Below are positions 35,176 to 44,294 of a stretch of DNA of 46,391 nucleotides, piece after piece. Source of the stretch: Actinomycetota bacterium (GTDB lineage: Bacteria > Actinomycetota > Geothermincolia > Geothermincolales > RBG-13-55-18); the NCBI GenBank assembly GCA_028697145.1, contig JAQVFR010000026.1, forward strand, positions 1 to 46,391, given 5' to 3'. Numbering within the stretch: the stretch's first letter is position 1; the number at the start of each line of letters is the position of its first letter. The notes beneath the pieces were generated by a model that did not search any database, was not told the DNA's origin, and worked only from the letters and a program-made list of their open reading frames with translations. The position numbers and the translations under genes are program-made.

Positions 35176-37209
35176 CTACTTCACCCCCAGGGCTTCTATC
35201 TGAGGCAGCAGCTGCCAGTCCTTGAATGAGCGCTGCTGTATGGAGCCGGAAAGGCAGGCCGCGGCGCAGGCGCCGCATCCCTTGCACAGGGCCTCGTTCA
35301 CCCTGGCCACCTTGACCGGCCAGCCCATGCGGTTTACCTCCACCAGCTCGATGGCGGTGTAAGGGCAGAGCTCAACGCAGAAGCCGCAGCCGCGGCAGGT
35401 ATCCTCGTTCACGAAGGAGGTTTGCGCCTCCACCTTGACCTTGCCCGAGGCCATGGGGATCATCGCCGCCGAGGCCGCTCCCTTGGCCTGGGCCACGGCA
35501 TCGGGGATATCCTTGGGGCCCTGGCACACGCCGGCGAGATATACGCCGTCCGAAGCGGTGTCCACCGGCCTCAGCTTGGGATGGGCCTCCATGTAGAACA
35601 GGTCCGAGGTCTGGGACAGCTTGAGCAGGTCTATGATCTCCCGGTTGTCCCGGCGCGGCACCAGCCCCACGGAGAGGACCACCATGTCCGTCTCGTGCTC
35701 CAGGGGAGTGGAGGTCAGGGTGTCCTCGGCCTTCACGATGAGCTTGTCGCCTTTCTTGTAGATCTCGGAGGGGTTGCCGCGGATGTATTTCACGCCCTCG
35801 CGGCGCACGCGGTCGTAGAACTCCTCAAAGCCCTTGCCGAAGGCGCGCACGTCCATGTAGAAGACGGTGACCTCGCAGTCGTGGCCTACCTTGTCCTTGA
35901 CCAGGTGGGCCAGCTTGGCGGTGTACATGCAGCACACGCGCGAGCAGTACTCGTTGCCCACGCTCTTGTCACGGGAGCCGACGCACTGGATGAAGGTGAT
36001 GCTCTCGGGGACCTTGGGAGCCTCTTCCTCCGCGCCCTTCTTCTTCTTCTTCTTTCCCCTCTCGATCATGGTGACCTTGCCGCCGGTGGGTCCGGAGGCG
36101 TTGACCAGGCGCTCGAACTCGAGAGCGGTGAGCACGTTGTCGTATACCCCGTAGGCGTATTCCGGCTTCAGCCTGGCGTCGAAGACGTCGTAGCCGGTGG
36201 CCACGATGATCGTGCCCACCTTGAACTCTACGATCTCGTCCTCCAGGTCGAAGTTGACCGCACCCGCCTGGCAGGCGTCCTTGCACTTGGGAGACTCGCC
36301 GCACTTGCCCTTGGTCAGGAAGAGGCAGCTCTCCTTGTCGATGGTGTACTTGGCGGGGACCGCCTGCGGGAAGGGCATGTAGATGGCGCCGCGCATACCC
36401 ATGTTCTCGTCGAACTCGTTGGGGAAGCGCCCCGCCATGCGGCATTCCTCGGCGCAGATGCCGCAGCCCGTGCACTTGTCGATGTCCACGAAGCGCGACT
36501 TCTTGCGCACCTTGATGTCGAAGTTGCCGATGTAGCCCCCGATCTCCTCCACCTGGGAGTAGGTCATGAGCTCGATGTTGGGGTGGTTGGCCACGTCCAC
36601 CATCTTGGGGGTCATGATGCACGCCGAGCAGTCCAGGGTGGGGAAGGTCTTGTCCAGCTGGATCATGTGCCCGCCCACGGAAGGCTCCTTCTCCACCAGG
36701 TAGACCTTGAAGCCCGCGTCCGCGATGTCCAGGGCGGACTGGATGCCTGCGATGCCCGCCCCGATGATGAGGCAGGAGGGCTCCACGTCCACCTCTTTCG
36801 CGTCCAGGGGCTCCAGGCGGCGCGACTTGACCACCGCCGCTTCCACCAGGCGCTTGGCCTTCTCGGTGGCGGCGATGGGGTCCGGGTGCACCCACGAGCA
36901 CTGCTCGCGGATGTTGGCCATCTCCAGGAAGTAGGGATTGAGGCCGCCGGAGAGCAGCGTCTTGCGGAAGGTGGGCTCGTGCATGCGCGGCGAGCATGAG
37001 GCCACCACCACGCGGTTGAGCCCCGCTTTCTCGATGTCGTCGACGATCAGTGCCTGCCCCGGGTCCGAACACATGTAGCTGTAGTTGCGCGCCACCGTCA
37101 CGTCCGGGAGGGTCTCGGCGAACTTGACCACTTCCTCCACGTCCACGGTGCCGGCTATGTTCGTGCCGCAGTGGCAGACATAGACCCCGATCCTCGGTTT
37201 ACCGTTCAT
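35176..37209 (-). CDS. hdrA: heterodisulfide reductase subunit A-like (HdrA) FAD protein
   Basis: 677 residues. An N-terminal segment (RIGVYVCHCGTNIAGTVDVEEV, SYMCSDPGQALI, ASCSPRMHEPTFR) precedes the thioredoxin-reductase-like FAD domain with LIIGAGIAGIQSALDIADAG (about residue 147) and CSACIMTPKM. Clusters follow in CTGCGICAEECRM, CGESPKCKDACQ, and at the end CRGCGFCVELCPY and CKGCGACAAACLSG. HdrA carries the bifurcating flavin in Hdr complexes. A KKKKKK stretch near residue 386 in a charged insert (GKKKKKKGAEEEAPK) is unusual. The HdrBC partner is likely the fused Fe-S protein at the start of the operon, since no separate hdrB or hdrC exists here. It lies 93 bases downstream of etfA. Confidence 0.93.
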   Translation of the reverse strand: MNGKPRIGVYVCHCGTNIAGTVDVEEVVKFAETLPDVTVARNYSYMCSDPGQALIVDDIEKAGLNRVVVASCSPRMHEPTFRKTLLSGGLNPYFLEMANIREQCSWVHPDPIAATEKAKRLVEAAVVKSRRLEPLDAKEVDVEPSCLIIGAGIAGIQSALDIADAGFKVYLVEKEPSVGGHMIQLDKTFPTLDCSACIMTPKMVDVANHPNIELMTYSQVEEIGGYIGNFDIKVRKKSRFVDIDKCTGCGICAEECRMAGRFPNEFDENMGMRGAIYMPFPQAVPAKYTIDKESCLFLTKGKCGESPKCKDACQAGAVNFDLEDEIVEFKVGTIIVATGYDVFDARLKPEYAYGVYDNVLTALEFERLVNASGPTGGKVTMIERGKKKKKKGAEEEAPKVPESITFIQCVGSRDKSVGNEYCSRVCCMYTAKLAHLVKDKVGHDCEVTVFYMDVRAFGKGFEEFYDRVRREGVKYIRGNPSEIYKKGDKLIVKAEDTLTSTPLEHETDMVVLSVGLVPRRDNREIIDLLKLSQTSDLFYMEAHPKLRPVDTASDGVYLAGVCQGPKDIPDAVAQAKGAASAAMIPMASGKVKVEAQTSFVNEDTCRGCGFCVELCPYTAIELVEVNRMGWPVKVARVNEALCKGCGACAAACLSGSIQQRSFKDWQLLPQIEALGVK

Positions 37210-37272
37210 ATGTCTTTCTTCCTCCTAGTGCCTTCGTTAAAAGGTCGTTTATCCTGCAATTACATTATGGCA

Positions 37273-37288
37273 ACCGGAGGAGTCCGGT
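37273..37288 (-). other. intercistronic stem-loop between etfA and hdrA
   Basis: ACCGGA and TCCGGT (6 bp) around a 4-base loop in the 93-base gap, with no T tract. It could be a processing or stability signal that sets different levels for the Etf and Hdr halves; the evidence is only the inverted repeat. Confidence 0.35.
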
Positions 37289-37302
37289 CTCAATGACAAC
37301 GC

Positions 37303-38268
37303 TTAAGCGCCCTTCAACTCCTTGATCTTCTCCACCAGCTTGGGGACCACCTTGAAGAGGTCGTCCACGATGCCGTAATCGGCGATGCCGAAGATGGGAG
37401 CGTCGGGGTCCTTGTTGATGGCCACGATGACCTCGGAGCCCTTCATGCCGGTGACGTGCTGGAAGGCGCCGGAGATGCCCACGGCCAGGTAGAGCTTGGG
37501 CTTCACCGTCTTGCCGGAGATGCCCACCTGGCGGTCCGAGGGCAGCCAGCCGGCGTCCACCACGGCTCGGGAGGCGGCAAGGTCCGCCCCGATGGCTTGG
37601 GCGAGCTCCTCCACCACGGGCATGTTCTTGTCCTCGCGGATGCCGCGTCCCACGCCCACCAGGAGGGTCGACTGGGTGATGTCCACGTCGCCCACCTCGG
37701 GCTCCACGTACTCCACGAATTTACGGTAAGCAACGTCCTCGCTGACCGGGTTATCGACCTTGACGATCTCCCCGGACTTGGAGGGGTCCTCCGCCTGGAA
37801 GGTAGCCTCGCGGATGGTTAGGATGTATAGGTCGGCGTCCTTCATGGCGAGGTGCGCGTCCAGCTTGCCGCCGTAGAAGGTGCGCGTTGGCTTGGGCTTG
37901 TCCCCGTCCATCTCGACCGCGGTGACGTCGGTCACCAGTGGGGCTCCCAGCTCGACCGCCAGGGCCGGGGCCAGGTCGACCCCCTGGGCGGTATTGCCCA
38001 TGAGCACCAGGCCCGGGCCGTGCTCCTTGATGAGGGCTGAAAGCGCCTTCTGATAGAGCTCGGAGTTGTAGTTCTCGAACATGGCGTCATTGACGTACAG
38101 GACCTTGTCCGCGTAGCCCGCGGCCTTGTCCGCGAAGGCGTCCACGTCCTTGCCCAGCAGCACGGCCACCACGGTCCCGCCCAGCTTGCCCGCGCCGCAC
38201 AGCATCTCCACCGAGACGTCGCGCATCTCGCCGCGGCGGTGCTCTATGAGTACGAAGATGTCTTTCAT
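37303..38268 (-). CDS. etfA: electron transfer flavoprotein alpha subunit EtfA
   Basis: 321 residues. The C-terminal FAD domain has the family signature [39 protein letters not shown] followed by [22 protein letters not shown]; the N-terminal domain has [25 protein letters not shown]. It pairs with EtfB to accept electrons from acyl-CoA dehydrogenases. The ATG is placed directly after the etfB stop. Its position in one operon with HdrA, and an HdrBC-like protein upstream, suggests EtfAB feeds this complex. Confidence 0.96.
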   Translation of the reverse strand: MKDIFVLIEHRRGEMRDVSVEMLCGAGKLGGTVVAVLLGKDVDAFADKAAGYADKVLYVNDAMFENYNSELYQKALSALIKEHGPGLVLMGNTAQGVDLAPALAVELGAPLVTDVTAVEMDGDKPKPTRTFYGGKLDAHLAMKDADLYILTIREATFQAEDPSKSGEIVKVDNPVSEDVAYRKFVEYVEPEVGDVDITQSTLLVGVGRGIREDKNMPVVEELAQAIGADLAASRAVVDAGWLPSDRQVGISGKTVKPKLYLAVGISGAFQHVTGMKGSEVIVAINKDPDAPIFGIADYGIVDDLFKVVPKLVEKIKELKGA

Positions 38269-39063
38269 TTATACCAGCCCCTTCTCTTTCAGGATGCCGG
38301 CCAACTTGGCCGCGGTCTCGTCGGGCTCGCCCTCGAGTATCTCGGCCATCTCGCCGACCACCGGGGGCGTGAACTGCTCCAGCACGGCCCAGGAGCCGGC
38401 CTCGCCGATATCGGCGGCGTCCAGCCCCAGGTCCGCGGCGGACTTGACGGCGATCTCCTTCTTGGCCGCCTGCTTGATGCCCTTGAAGGAGGCGTAGCGC
38501 GGCTCGTTGATGCCGGTCTGGATGCCGAGCACGCAGGGCATGTCGATCTCCAGGAACTCCATGAGTCCGCCCTCGAGCTCCCTGCCGACCTTGGCCTTCT
38601 TGCCGGGCTCCAGGATCTCCACCTTCTTGACGTAGGTGGCGTGGGGCACGCCCAGCAGCTCCGCCAGGGCCACCGGCACCGCGGCGTAGCCGTCGTCGTC
38701 GGTGAGGGCGCCGGTGAAGACGATGTCGTATTCCAGGCCCTTGACGGCCCCGGCGAGCGCCTTGGCCACGGCCAGCGCGTCGCCGCCCGCGAAGGCGTCG
38801 TCCTCGAGGCGGATGGCATCGTCGCCGCCCTTGGCCAGGGCCATGCGGATGACCTCGTCTGAGTCCTTGCCGCCCAGGCTGATGACGGTGACGTTGCCCT
38901 CGAGGCGCTCCTTGATCTGGATGGCCTCCTCCACGGCGTAGTTGTCGCACTCGTTGATCCCAAAGGATAGTCTGCTCTTGTCGATATCCTTTCCGGAGGC
39001 ATCGATGTGGACCTCGGACTCGCTGGTGTCCGGGACCCTCTTTACGCATACCACCATGTTCAT
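38269..39063 (-). CDS. etfB: electron transfer flavoprotein beta subunit EtfB
   Basis: 264 residues: MNMVVCVKRVPDTSESEVHID, then FGINECDNYAVEEAIQIKE, VTVISLGGKDSDEVIRMALAKGGD, FTGALTDDDGYAAVPVALAELLGVPH, the beta-subunit order. AGAGGTG lies 8 bases before the ATG. The NECDNY and TDDDGYAAV segments differ from the NPFC and DDGDTAQ forms of plain, AMP-binding ETFs, which makes assignment to a bifurcating class open. It is immediately upstream of etfA with no gap. Confidence 0.95.
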   Translation of the reverse strand: MNMVVCVKRVPDTSESEVHIDASGKDIDKSRLSFGINECDNYAVEEAIQIKERLEGNVTVISLGGKDSDEVIRMALAKGGDDAIRLEDDAFAGGDALAVAKALAGAVKGLEYDIVFTGALTDDDGYAAVPVALAELLGVPHATYVKKVEILEPGKKAKVGRELEGGLMEFLEIDMPCVLGIQTGINEPRYASFKGIKQAAKKEIAVKSAADLGLDAADIGEAGSWAVLEQFTPPVVGEMAEILEGEPDETAAKLAGILKEKGLV

Positions 39064-39127
39064 ACGCGATTCACCTCTTCTCTCCTTGATCCGTTTCCTG
39101 CTATCACAGCGCTATGGCTCGATCTAT

Positions 39128-40264
39128 CTACAAAGCCTCAGCCAGGAGTTCGAGGATGTCCATAACCTGCATCTCCTCTTCAACTCCTTTGACCTTGGTG
39201 GCATCTTCCAGCGTGAGCAGGCAGAAAGGACACGCCACGGCGACGACCTGCGCGCCCATCTCCTTGGCATCCTCTATCCTGATCTCGGCGAGGCGCTCCT
39301 CCTTGGACTCGCTCTCCACCCACATCTTGCCCCCGCCGCCCTCGCAGCACAGGCTGCGCTCGCGGCAGCGGTCGAACTCCTTGAACTCGACGCCCGGGAT
39401 GCGGGTGATGATGTACCTGGGCTCGTCGTAGATGTCGTTCTGCTTGCCCAGGAAACAGGGGTCGTGGTAGGTGACGACCTTGGCGATCTCCTTGGGGATC
39501 TCCAGCTTGCCCTCCTCGAGAAGCTCGGCGACGAGCTCGGTGTAGTGAAGGACCGGTACCTTGAGCCCGTGGTATTCCTTCTTCAACGTATTGTAGCAGT
39601 GCGGGCTTATGGCCACGATGCGGTTGACATTGAAGGAGTTCAGCAGCTCTACGTTCTCCTCGTCGCACATCTCGAAGAGGCCCTCCTCGCCGAGGCGGCG
39701 CACCTCGCTGCCGCAGCAGCTCTCGTCCTCCCCGATGAGCCCGTAGTCCACTCCCGCGGCGTTCAGCACCTTGATCAGGGCCTGGGCCACCTTCATCACC
39801 CGGGGGTCGTAACAGTCGGTGCAGCAGATGAAAAGGAGCACGTCCGTGGTCTCCTCCGCCTCCGGCTCCAAGACCTTCACGTCCAGGTCTGAGGCCCAGT
39901 CAAGGCGTTTTGCCCGCGGCGAGCCCCAGGGGTTGCCGTCCTTGAATATGGACTCCAGGGCGTCGCGCACCGTGGGCTGCACCTTGCCTTCCTCGATCTG
40001 CAGGCTGCGCAGGCCGATGAGCACCTCGAGGGGCTCGAGTCCCTTAGGGCAGCGGGCGGCACAGGTGTAGCAGGTCGTGCAATCCCAGATCTCCGGCTTT
40101 TCGGAGATCTCCTCCAGGCGCTCCTCGTTCTGGGTGTCGTACATGAAACACCTTACCCTGAGGTCCGTTCTCAGCGCGACAGGGCAACCACCCGTGCACC
40201 TTCCACACTGGATGCATCCGAGGAGGTCGTACTTTTCGACGAAATCTAGTTCTTCAGCGCACAT
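39128..40264 (-). CDS. HdrBC/HdrD-like Fe-S protein with two CCG domains
   Basis: 378 residues, first gene of the operon. Two N-terminal ferredoxin clusters (LGCIQCGRCTGGCPV and DCTTCYTCAARCPKG) correspond to HdrC. Two CCG domains follow: CCTDCYDPRV, DESCCGSEVRRLG, SPHCYNT; and YHDPCFLGKQN, RSLCCEGGGGKMW, ACPFCLLTLED. These are HdrB-type sites that bind non-cubane [4Fe-4S] clusters. As a fused HdrC-HdrB polypeptide beside etfBA it resembles the DUF224-type Fe-S oxidoreductases of syntrophs that link ETF to other carriers. What it reduces is unknown; the heterodisulfide of methanogens is unlikely in this setting. Confidence 0.92.
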   Translation of the reverse strand: MCAEELDFVEKYDLLGCIQCGRCTGGCPVALRTDLRVRCFMYDTQNEERLEEISEKPEIWDCTTCYTCAARCPKGLEPLEVLIGLRSLQIEEGKVQPTVRDALESIFKDGNPWGSPRAKRLDWASDLDVKVLEPEAEETTDVLLFICCTDCYDPRVMKVAQALIKVLNAAGVDYGLIGEDESCCGSEVRRLGEEGLFEMCDEENVELLNSFNVNRIVAISPHCYNTLKKEYHGLKVPVLHYTELVAELLEEGKLEIPKEIAKVVTYHDPCFLGKQNDIYDEPRYIITRIPGVEFKEFDRCRERSLCCEGGGGKMWVESESKEERLAEIRIEDAKEMGAQVVAVACPFCLLTLEDATKVKGVEEEMQVMDILELLAEAL

Positions 40265-40375
40265 GATTTACCCCGCTCCGTTCCTTTTTCCGTCCAATAT
40301 CGCTTACCTTACTCTATCTCTAATGCCGGGGGTCCGCCCGTGGAAAGACAGGGCATCTCCGGCACGGGCCATCCT

Positions 40376-40405
40376 ATTATATTAGATATTTTTCGCGTCT
40401 TTCAA
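40376..40405 (-). promoter_or_regulatory. sigma70-type promoter of the Hdr-Etf operon
   Basis: The minus strand reads TTGAAA (40405-40400), 18 bases, then TATAAT (40381-40376), giving a start near 40369 and a leader of about 105 bases to the ATG at 40264. In the leader GCCCGTG can pair with CACGGGC, and TGCCGG with CCGGCA. The two stems share bases, so they exclude each other. Confidence 0.7.
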
Positions 40406-40524
40406 CCACATGGTCACGCATGCCGGGCCTCCACCTTCATAAAGTCGGAGGCGCTGGCGCCGCCGCGTCGAAGATGGCGCTGTCGCTTCCGCGATGCAGG
40501 CTTTCGAGGTGTCGACGTTCAAGG

Positions 40525-40920
40525 TCAACCCAGCTTCTCCTCCAGGAAAGACACGATCTCCGAGATGGAGGTGCCCGGGGTGAAGATGCCGGCCACTCCC
40601 TGGCGCATCAGCTCCTCCGCATCCTCCTCGGGGATTATGCCTCCCCCGAAGACGAGGATGCCCTCGCCGCCCTTGTCCCGCAAGAGCTGCATAACACGGG
40701 GGAAAAGCGTCATGTGGGCCCCGGACAGGATGGACAGGCCGACCGCGTCTACGTCCTCCTGAAGCGCGGCCTCGGCGACCTGTTCGGGGGTCTGATGCAG
40801 CCCGGTGTATACCACCTCGTACCCGGCCTCGGCCAAGCCCCGGGCCACCACCTTGGCGCCCCGGTCGTGCCCGTCCAGGCCGGGTTTGGCTATGAGGATA
40901 CGGTGCTTACCGAGGTTCAT
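40525..40920 (-). CDS. B12-binding small subunit of an acyl-CoA mutase
   Basis: 131 residues, the cobalamin-binding half of methylmalonyl-CoA-type mutases. The lower-ligand motif is [16 protein letters not shown] (His in DxHxxG), followed by [15 protein letters not shown] and [33 protein letters not shown]. As a stand-alone subunit it fits the two-protein layout of isobutyryl-CoA mutase or split methylmalonyl-CoA mutases. It lies in the same direction as the large-subunit gene but is separated from it by the oppositely oriented DUF89 gene. Confidence 0.93.
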   Translation of the reverse strand: MNLGKHRILIAKPGLDGHDRGAKVVARGLAEAGYEVVYTGLHQTPEQVAEAALQEDVDAVGLSILSGAHMTLFPRVMQLLRDKGGEGILVFGGGIIPEEDAEELMRQGVAGIFTPGTSISEIVSFLEEKLG

Positions 40921-41138
40921 CGTCCCTCCTGTTTCATCTGGGAGTTCAGTTGCCGGACCAATGAACCGTCATCAGTATATAGGAATTCATGCGGCGCGAA
41001 AAGGCGAATCGGGCAGGGGGGGATCGCGCGCTCCGCGAAGTGCCTCTTCCCTGCCTCCCGGACGGGGCGTCTTTCCCCGCCACGCCCGAGCCTTATGCTT
41101 CCGCGGCCGTATATGCTATGGTTGTGCGAGGAGAGAAC

Positions 41139-42017
41139 ATGAAACTCGATGCGGAATGTTATCCCTGCATGATGGCACAGTCTTATCGTGCGGCGCGGTT
41201 GAGCGGCCTGGAAGGGGAAAGCCTGAGGCGCGCCCTGCGCTCCACCGCCTCCATCCTCGGCGATCTCGACCCCGACGTCAGCCCACCCGGGGCGGCGGCG
41301 CTCTTCTACGACGCCATCAAGGAGCTCTCGGGCGTGGAGGATCCGTTCCTGGCTCTGAAGGAGGAGAGCAACCGCATGGCCCTCGAGTTACTTCCCCTGC
41401 TGCGGGAGGACGCAAGGGGCTATGGCGATCCCTTCGCCTATGCCCTTCGCGCTGCGGTGGCCGGAAACATCATCGATTTCGGCGCAAGGGCGGAGCCGGG
41501 AGACCTGGGGGAGAACCTCGCCAGGGTGCTGGAGACGGAGCCCTTCATCGACCACGGGACTATTCTGCGCCGCGAGTTGGAGAAGGCAAGGCGGGCCTTG
41601 ATCATCTGCGACAACGCCGGTGAGATAGTGTTCGACCGTTTTCTCTGCGAGATACTGCTCAGCGAGTTCCCCCAACTGGAACTCACCGCTGCCGTCAGGG
41701 GCGGCCCCGCCATAAACGATGCCCTGCTGAAGGATGCGTCCGAGGCGGGATTGCCTGACTTGTGCAAGGTTATCACCACGGGCCTGGCCATGGCGGGCGT
41801 GGACCTGCTCCGGGCCTCGCGTGATTTTCGCGAGGCCCTGGGCGCAGCGGACGTCATCCTGGCCAAGGGACAGGGCAATTTCGAGACGCTGGAGGGCGAG
41901 GAAGGGAACATCTATTTTCTCTTTCAGGTGAAATGCGACTGCGTCAGCGCTTACCTGGGCGCGAGGAAAGGCCTGGCCGTGATCTGGGGTTCTCAGGCCG
42001 GGAGGACGCGGCGCTAA
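41139..42017 (+). CDS. DUF89 (ARMT1-like) protein
   Basis: 292 residues from the ATG at 41139 with GAGGAGAG 4-6 bases upstream; earlier codons in the frame are not conserved. The N terminus MKLDAECYPCMMAQ and the core IICDNAGEIVFDRFLCEILL, AAVRGGPAINDALLKDA, IILAKGQGNFETLE-type segments match DUF89 damage-control phosphatases. Members with the CYPC start bind metal. They remove phosphate from damaged or excess metabolites. It is the only plus-strand gene in this stretch and sits between the two mutase subunits. Confidence 0.88.
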   Translation: MKLDAECYPCMMAQSYRAARLSGLEGESLRRALRSTASILGDLDPDVSPPGAAALFYDAIKELSGVEDPFLALKEESNRMALELLPLLREDARGYGDPFAYALRAAVAGNIIDFGARAEPGDLGENLARVLETEPFIDHGTILRRELEKARRALIICDNAGEIVFDRFLCEILLSEFPQLELTAAVRGGPAINDALLKDASEAGLPDLCKVITTGLAMAGVDLLRASRDFREALGAADVILAKGQGNFETLEGEEGNIYFLFQVKCDCVSAYLGARKGLAVIWGSQAGRTRR

Positions 42018-42100
42018 AGGGCCGGTTACGCAGCGAAGCCCCGCGGTCCGAGCATATTCGCATTATGTGGACGAAAACCGACATCCGGCGATCCGCTCGA

Positions 42101-43741
42101 TTAGAAAAGGACGGTTTCCCTGTACTCCCCGAAGACCTCGCGCAATGCTCCGATGATCTCGCCTTCGGTGCAGTAGGCACGGGCGCAGGCGATGATGAGC
42201 GGCATGAGGTTGGCATCGCCCTCCGCCCCCTGCTTGAGCGCCGCCATGCATTCCTGCACCGCCGTGGAGGAACGGGACGAGCGCAGTTCCGCCATCCTCT
42301 CCCTCTGTTTTTTCTCCACCGCGGGGTCGATCCTCAGCAGGTCGATGGTCAGGGTCTCGCCTGAGTTCTGGAAACGGTTGAGCCCCACCACCACGCGCTC
42401 GCCGCGCTCTATCTCCCGCTGGTAGCGGTAGGCAGCGTCCGCGATCTCGCGCTGGAAGAAGCCGGCCTCGATGGCGGGAAGCACCCCGCCGAACTCCTCT
42501 ATTCTGCGGAAATATTCCTCCGCCTGCTCCTCCAAGCGGTCGGTCAAGGCCTCGACGGCGTAGGAGCCGGCCAGGGGGTCGATGGTATTGGCCACCCCGG
42601 TCTCATGCGCGATGAGCTGCTGGGTCCTCAAGGCGATCTCCACCGCTTTTTCCGTGGGCAGGGCCAGGGTCTCGTCCATGGAGTTGGTGTGCAGGCTCTG
42701 GGTGCCCCCGAGCACGGCGGACAGCGCCTGGAAAGCGGTGCGGACGATGTTGTTCTCCGGCTGCTGGGCGGTCAGGGAGCACCCCGCGGTCTGGGTGTGG
42801 AAGCGCAGCATCTGAGAGCGGGGGTCGCGCGCGCCGTACTTCTCCCGCATGTGCCTGGCCCAGATGCGCCGCGCCGCGCGGTACTTGGCTATTTCCTCGA
42901 AGAAGTCCACGTGGGAGTTGAAGAAGAAGGAGAGGCGCGGCGCGAAGTCGTCCACGTCCAGTCCGGCCTCGATGCCCGCCTCCACGTAGGCGAAGCCGTC
43001 AGCTAAGGTGAAGGCCAGCTCCTGCGCCGCCGTGGAGCCCGCCTCCCGGATGTGGTAGCCGGAGATGGAGATGGTGTTCCAGCGCGGCACCTCACGAGAG
43101 CAGAAGGCCAAGATGTCGGTGATGATGCGCAGCGACGGGCGGGGCGGGAATATCCAGCTCTTCTGGGCGATATATTCCTTTAAGATATCGTTCTGTATGG
43201 TGCCGCCCAACTCGGCGAAGGAAGCCCCCTGTTTCTCTCCCACGCAGAGATAGTAGGCCAGCAGGACCGAGGCCGGGCCGTTGATGGTCATGGAGGTGGT
43301 GATGGTCTTGAGGTCAATGCCCTCGAAGAGCGCCTCCATGTCCCGCAGGGAATCGATGGCCACGCCGCAGCGCCCCACCTCGCCCTCGGAGCGGGGATCG
43401 TCGGAATCGCGGCCCATTAGCGTGGGCATGTCGAAGGCCACCGAGAGCCCGGTCTGCCCCCGCTCCAGGAGGAACTTGTAGCGCCTGTTGGTATCCTCCG
43501 CCGTCCCGAAGCCCGCGAACTGTCGCATGGTCCAATGCCTGCCGCGGTACATGCTGGGCTGTATGCCCCGGGTGAAGGGGTAGAGCCCCGGATAACCCAG
43601 GTCCCTGTCGTAGTCGAGCCCCTCTATGTCATCGGGGGCATAAAGCGGCCGCACTTCCTCGCCGGACACGGTGGTGAAGGCGGCGTCCCGCAGCGGGGAC
43701 TGGCCGTACACCTCGTCGAGCCATCTTTTCTTCTCCTCCAT
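42101..43741 (-). CDS. acyl-CoA mutase large subunit, isobutyryl-CoA mutase-like
   Basis: 546 residues, the TIM-barrel catalytic subunit of the methylmalonyl-CoA mutase superfamily. [72 protein letters not shown]-like and [45 protein letters not shown] are all present. The two residues that distinguish substrates read Phe75 (RQFAGF) and Gln193 (YIAQKSW), as in isobutyryl-CoA mutase; methylmalonyl-CoA mutase has Tyr and Arg. It therefore likely interconverts isobutyryl- and n-butyryl-CoA or a similar pair. Its Cob(II) adenosyl cofactor could come from the adjacent gene. It has no fused B12 domain. Confidence 0.9.
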   Translation of the reverse strand: MEEKKRWLDEVYGQSPLRDAAFTTVSGEEVRPLYAPDDIEGLDYDRDLGYPGLYPFTRGIQPSMYRGRHWTMRQFAGFGTAEDTNRRYKFLLERGQTGLSVAFDMPTLMGRDSDDPRSEGEVGRCGVAIDSLRDMEALFEGIDLKTITTSMTINGPASVLLAYYLCVGEKQGASFAELGGTIQNDILKEYIAQKSWIFPPRPSLRIITDILAFCSREVPRWNTISISGYHIREAGSTAAQELAFTLADGFAYVEAGIEAGLDVDDFAPRLSFFFNSHVDFFEEIAKYRAARRIWARHMREKYGARDPRSQMLRFHTQTAGCSLTAQQPENNIVRTAFQALSAVLGGTQSLHTNSMDETLALPTEKAVEIALRTQQLIAHETGVANTIDPLAGSYAVEALTDRLEEQAEEYFRRIEEFGGVLPAIEAGFFQREIADAAYRYQREIERGERVVVGLNRFQNSGETLTIDLLRIDPAVEKKQRERMAELRSSRSSTAVQECMAALKQGAEGDANLMPLIIACARAYCTEGEIIGALREVFGEYRETVLF

Positions 43742-43784
43742 GCTTCACCCTCCCGATCGGTCTCCTGTTCGAGCCATACCGACC

Positions 43785-44294
43785 TCAGTACTCGATGCCC
43801 TTCCTCATCTCCACACCCTGGTTGTAATGGTGCTTTACTTCTCTCACCTCGCTCACCAGGTCCGCCAGCTCCACGAGTTCCACGGGGGCATATCTGCCGG
43901 TGCAGACCACCTCCATCTCGCGCGGGCAGGAGCGCAGGAATTCCAGCACCTCCGGAAGGGGCAGAAGGCCATAGTCCACCGCCACGTTGATCTCGTCGAG
44001 GATGAGCATCTGGTGCTTTCCCTCCGATACGACTTTTCTCGCCAGGTCGAGGCCCTCGCGGGCCATGCGCAGGTCGGCCTCCTCTGGCTCACCCTTTTTC
44101 ACGAACTCGTCGCGCCCGGACATGGTGATGGTGAGGTCGGGCAGACACCTTTCGCACGTCATGAGCTCCCCGTATGTTCTGCCCTTCATGAACTGGATCA
44201 TGTATACCTTCATGCCATGGCCGATGGCCCGCAACGCCTGGCCAAGGGCCGCGGTGGTCTTTCCCTTTCCGTCCCCCGTATATACCTGTATCAT
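43785..44294 (-). CDS. cobO: cob(I)yrinic acid a,c-diamide adenosyltransferase (CobO/BtuR)
   Basis: 169 residues that make adenosylcobalamin from cob(I)alamin and ATP. The P-loop GDGKGKTTAA (residues 7-16) leads, and IQFMKGRTYGEL, LILDEINVAVDYGLLPL and VVCTGRYAPVELVELADLVSEV follow as in CobA/BtuR proteins. The start overlaps the zinc-ribbon stop as ATGA, and the mutase large subunit follows 44 bases later, so this operon provides both the mutase and its cofactor-activating enzyme. Confidence 0.95.
   Translation of the reverse strand: MIQVYTGDGKGKTTAALGQALRAIGHGMKVYMIQFMKGRTYGELMTCERCLPDLTITMSGRDEFVKKGEPEEADLRMAREGLDLARKVVSEGKHQMLILDEINVAVDYGLLPLPEVLEFLRSCPREMEVVCTGRYAPVELVELADLVSEVREVKHHYNQGVEMRKGIEY

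Noticed and set aside
33758-35287. 509-residue version of the FrhB-like protein
   Set aside because: The first ~180 residues are an arginine-rich shadow of the MvhD-like gene; the TTG at 34741 has a proper ribosome site.
35422-36999. 525-residue plus-strand open frame
   Set aside because: Antisense to the well-supported hdrA gene, His/Leu/Val-rich shadow composition.
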